Translations under genes and position numbers: made by a program
The notes under the pieces: generated by a model
What the model was told of the DNA's origin: nothing
Databases searched by the model: none
Seen by the model: only the letters and a program-made list of their open reading frames with translations
Part shown: positions 5,507 to 7,430 of the stretch, in pieces
How the letters are laid out: each line of letters begins with the position of its first letter
Position numbering within the stretch: position 1 is the stretch's first letter
DNA from: an uncultured Lachnospiraceae bacterium
Lineage (GTDB): Bacteria; Bacillota_A; Clostridia; Lachnospirales; Lachnospiraceae
NCBI GenBank assembly: GCA_902783205.1
Contig: CACZQE010000052.1
Span: 1-7,430, forward strand
DNA length: 7,430 nt
Direction: 5' to 3'

Positions 5507-7430
5507 TCAGCGGAAGGTCACGATGGTGACGCCGGTGTCCCCTTCCCCGAATTCGGCAAGCTTGTAGGATTTGACGTAGGACTGGCGGCGGAGGTACTCA
5601 TGGATTCCCTTCCTCAGAGCGCCTGTCCCCTTGCCGTGAACAACCCGGACGGACTCAAGTCCGGCGATCATGGCATCGTCCAGATACTTTTCCAGTCTGG
5701 CAACGCCTTCATCCACCGTGTTGCCCAGCAGGTTGATTTCCGGAGAAATGGTGGCGGATTTGTTGATGCTGTAGCGGTCACCGGACCTCCTTTTTCCGCC
5801 TGTCCGGTCTTTGCCGCTATCCTCTTTCTCAGCCTCCAGAAGCTCCAGATCCTTATAGCTTACGGTGGAGGTCAGAAAGCCCATCTGCACCACGACATCC
5901 CCGTTCTTATTGGCCGGAGATTTGACGGTACCCTTGAGGGAAAGGCTGGTGACGAAGACAGGATCTCCCTCTTTGAAATCCGAGGGATCTCTGATGACAT
6001 CCGCGGATTTACCCTTGTAGGAGAGCTTGCTTTCCAGATTTGACATACGCTTTCTTATGTCGCTCCTTTTCGCCTCCATCTTCTTTGTATTATCCTGCAG
6101 GGGATGCTGTTTCCAGGCATTGTATTTGCGGATGGATTCGTCCGCAACTTCCTTGGCCTCGGACAGGATCCGGTGGGCTTCCTCCCTGGCATCCCGGAGG
6201 AGGGCCTCCCTCTTATCCTTCATGTCATCCCTGCGGTCTTCCAGAGACTTTTCCAGGGCTTCAAGCTTTTCTCTTTCGATTCTGAGCCTTTCTTCTTCTT
6301 CCTCGATCCTTGCCTTGCCTTCCTCCAGACTGTGAAGCATGTTTTCAAAGTCGATGGCAGAAGCGTCGATCTGGGACTTCGCCTGCTCTATGATGTAATC
6401 CGGCAGCCCCAGCCTGCCCGATATGGCAAATGCGTTACTCTTGCCGGGCAGTCCGATGAGGAGCCTGTAGGTGGGGGTCAGGGTATCCAGGTCAAATTCA
6501 AAGCAGCCGTTCTCCACACCCTCTGTTTCCATGGCGTACATTTTCAGCTCGGAATAGTGAGTGGTCGCCGCTGTGCGTATGCCCGCGGTATGCAGGTCAT
6601 CCAGAATGGCCACCGCCAGGGCGGCCCCTTCCGTGGGATCGGTTCCCCCGCAAAGTTCGTCCAGAAGGACCAGGGAATCCGGTTCCGCTTCTTTCACAAT
6701 AGATATAATATTTGTCATATGGGAGGAGAAAGTACTGAGATTCATCTCGATACTCTGCTCATCCCCGATATCAGCATAGATATCCGAAAAAACAGCCAGG
6801 CGGGATCCCTCAAAAGCCGGGATAAAAAGTCCTGCCTGTCCCATCAGCTGGAAAAGTCCCAGAGTTTTTAAGGAGACAGTCTTTCCGCCGGTGTTTGGTC
6901 CTGTCAGGAGAAGCATGGAAAATGTCTCTCCCAGGTAAATGTTAATGGGAACTACCTTTTTGGCAGGAATCAGGGGATGTCTTGCCTGTTTGAGATCAAT
7001 GATCCCTTCTGTATTGAAGACCGGCTCCGAGGCATTCATATCTTTGGCCAGTCTGCCCTTTGCAAAAATGAAATCCAGATCTGTCAGGATATCCTGGTTG
7101 CTTTCCAGGTCCCGGGAGGCGATCTCCACCTGGGAACTTAAGGTCTGCAGGATCCTGGCGATCTCAGCCTGCTCCTTCATGCCCAGTTCCTTGAGCTCAT
7201 TGTTCATGTTGACCACGGACATGGGTTCGATGAAAAGGGTGGCGCCGGAAGAAGACTGGTCATGGATCATTCCGGGAAATACATTGCGGTACTCTCTTTT
7301 GACCGGGACGCAGTAACGGCCTCCCCTCATAGTGATCAGAGCATCCTGCAGCATGGACTGATTCTGAGTGGAATTGACAATGGAGGTCAGCTTGTTGTGG
7401 ATTGACACGTTGGTCTGACGGATCTGCCTC
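5507..7430 (-). CDS. mutS2: MutS2 (Smr-domain MutS-like ATPase), 5' end missing
   Basis: The reading frame is open to the window edge at 7430, so about 640 residues are seen and roughly 150 N-terminal residues are absent; family members are near 785. The GTG at 7408 is internal, because the codons before it read RQIRQTN and continue the family sequence. In order: core/lever helices; an ABC-type ATPase with Walker A GPNTGGKT (6901-6878), the SIEMNLSTFSSHM signature loop, Walker B LVLLDE (about 6676-6656) and the ATTHYSE switch histidine; a long charged coiled coil (about 6330-6100); a small KOW-like beta domain starting FKEGDPVFV; a Lys/Arg/Asp-rich linker; and a C-terminal Smr domain with HGKGTGALRKG (HGKG at 5638-5627) and GEGDTGVT. 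MutS2 has no mismatch-recognition domain. Relatives suppress recombination and, in B. subtilis, act on collided ribosomes. The usual DLRG motif at the start of Smr reads NLLG (5734-5723). The gene converges on trmL. Confidence 0.96.
   Translation of the reverse strand, partial: RQIRQTNVSIHNKLTSIVNSTQNQSMLQDALITMRGGRYCVPVKREYRNVFPGMIHDQSSSGATLFIEPMSVVNMNNELKELGMKEQAEIARILQTLSSQVEIASRDLESNQDILTDLDFIFAKGRLAKDMNASEPVFNTEGIIDLKQARHPLIPAKKVVPINIYLGETFSMLLLTGPNTGGKTVSLKTLGLFQLMGQAGLFIPAFEGSRLAVFSDIYADIGDEQSIEMNLSTFSSHMTNIISIVKEAEPDSLVLLDELCGGTDPTEGAALAVAILDDLHTAGIRTAATTHYSELKMYAMETEGVENGCFEFDLDTLTPTYRLLIGLPGKSNAFAISGRLGLPDYIIEQAKSQIDASAIDFENMLHSLEEGKARIEEEEERLRIEREKLEALEKSLEDRRDDMKDKREALLRDAREEAHRILSEAKEVADESIRKYNAWKQHPLQDNTKKMEAKRSDIRKRMSNLESKLSYKGKSADVIRDPSDFKEGDPVFVTSLSLKGTVKSPANKNGDVVVQMGFLTSTVSYKDLELLEAEKEDSGKDRTGGKRRSGDRYSINKSATISPEINLLGNTVDEGVARLEKYLDDAMIAGLESVRVVHGKGTGALRKGIHEYLRRQSYVKSYKLAEFGEGDTGVTIVTFR

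Noticed and set aside
5462..6043. 193-residue plus-strand ORF opposite mutS2
   Set aside because: It lies wholly antisense to the well-supported MutS2 Smr and linker region, has no good ribosome-binding site or recognisable domain, and starts inside the T tract of the trmL terminator.
6104..6871. 255-residue plus-strand ORF opposite mutS2
   Set aside because: It mirrors the MutS2 ATPase and coiled coil, and its composition (Phe, Gly and Gln runs) is what reverse reading of a Glu/Lys-rich coiled coil gives. No domain is recognisable.
1..7430. Mobile element, CRISPR array, defence or phage system
   Set aside because: No transposase, integrase, terminal repeats, direct repeats with spacers, toxin-antitoxin pair or phage gene was seen. 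The tRNA genes show no attachment-site duplication within the window.

Overview
The window looks like ordinary core chromosome from a Firmicute of the class Clostridia, most likely Lachnospiraceae or a close relative. The evidence is moderately GC-rich coding sequence with AT-rich spacers, strong purine-rich Shine-Dalgarno sites, sigma-A-type promoters with extended -10 elements, tRNA genes without encoded CCA, a B12-binding radical SAM protein of the DUF4080 type, an Lrp/aminotransferase pair, TrmL (CspR type) and MutS2. The taxonomic call is inference from gene content; no search was run.

Layout. Positions 1-265 hold two minus-strand glycine tRNA genes, tRNA-Gly(UCC) at 148-218 and tRNA-Gly(GCC) at 11-82. 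Each has its own recognisable promoter, and an imperfect hairpin lies between them. On the plus strand a 583-residue radical SAM protein starts at TTG 337 and ends at 2088. A good promoter (2085-2113) overlaps its stop codon and probably drives the next set of plus-strand genes: a 33-residue single-span membrane peptide (2161-2262), an AIR-synthase/HypE-like protein (2271-3251), an Lrp/AsnC-family regulator (3293-3775), a fold-type I aminotransferase (3772-4959) and the tRNA methyltransferase TrmL (4961-5452). A strong intrinsic terminator (5441-5473) closes this run; its left arm encodes the last three residues of TrmL. Converging on it from the minus strand is mutS2 (5507 to beyond 7430), which is missing roughly its first 150 codons because the window ends.

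How the genes may work together. The regulator and aminotransferase overlap by four bases and resemble the Bacillus alaR-alaT arrangement, so a local feedback circuit for an amino acid such as alanine is plausible. TrmL and the two tRNA genes belong to translation. MutS2 belongs to recombination control or rescue of collided ribosomes. The radical SAM protein and the AIRS-like protein have no assigned substrates.

No mobile element, CRISPR array, defence island, phage gene or frank pseudogene was found. The least explained items are the 33-residue membrane ORF, the HypE-like protein with no hydrogenase genes beside it, the orphan B12/radical SAM protein, and an altered Smr motif in MutS2. No stretch longer than 300 bases lacks a gene.
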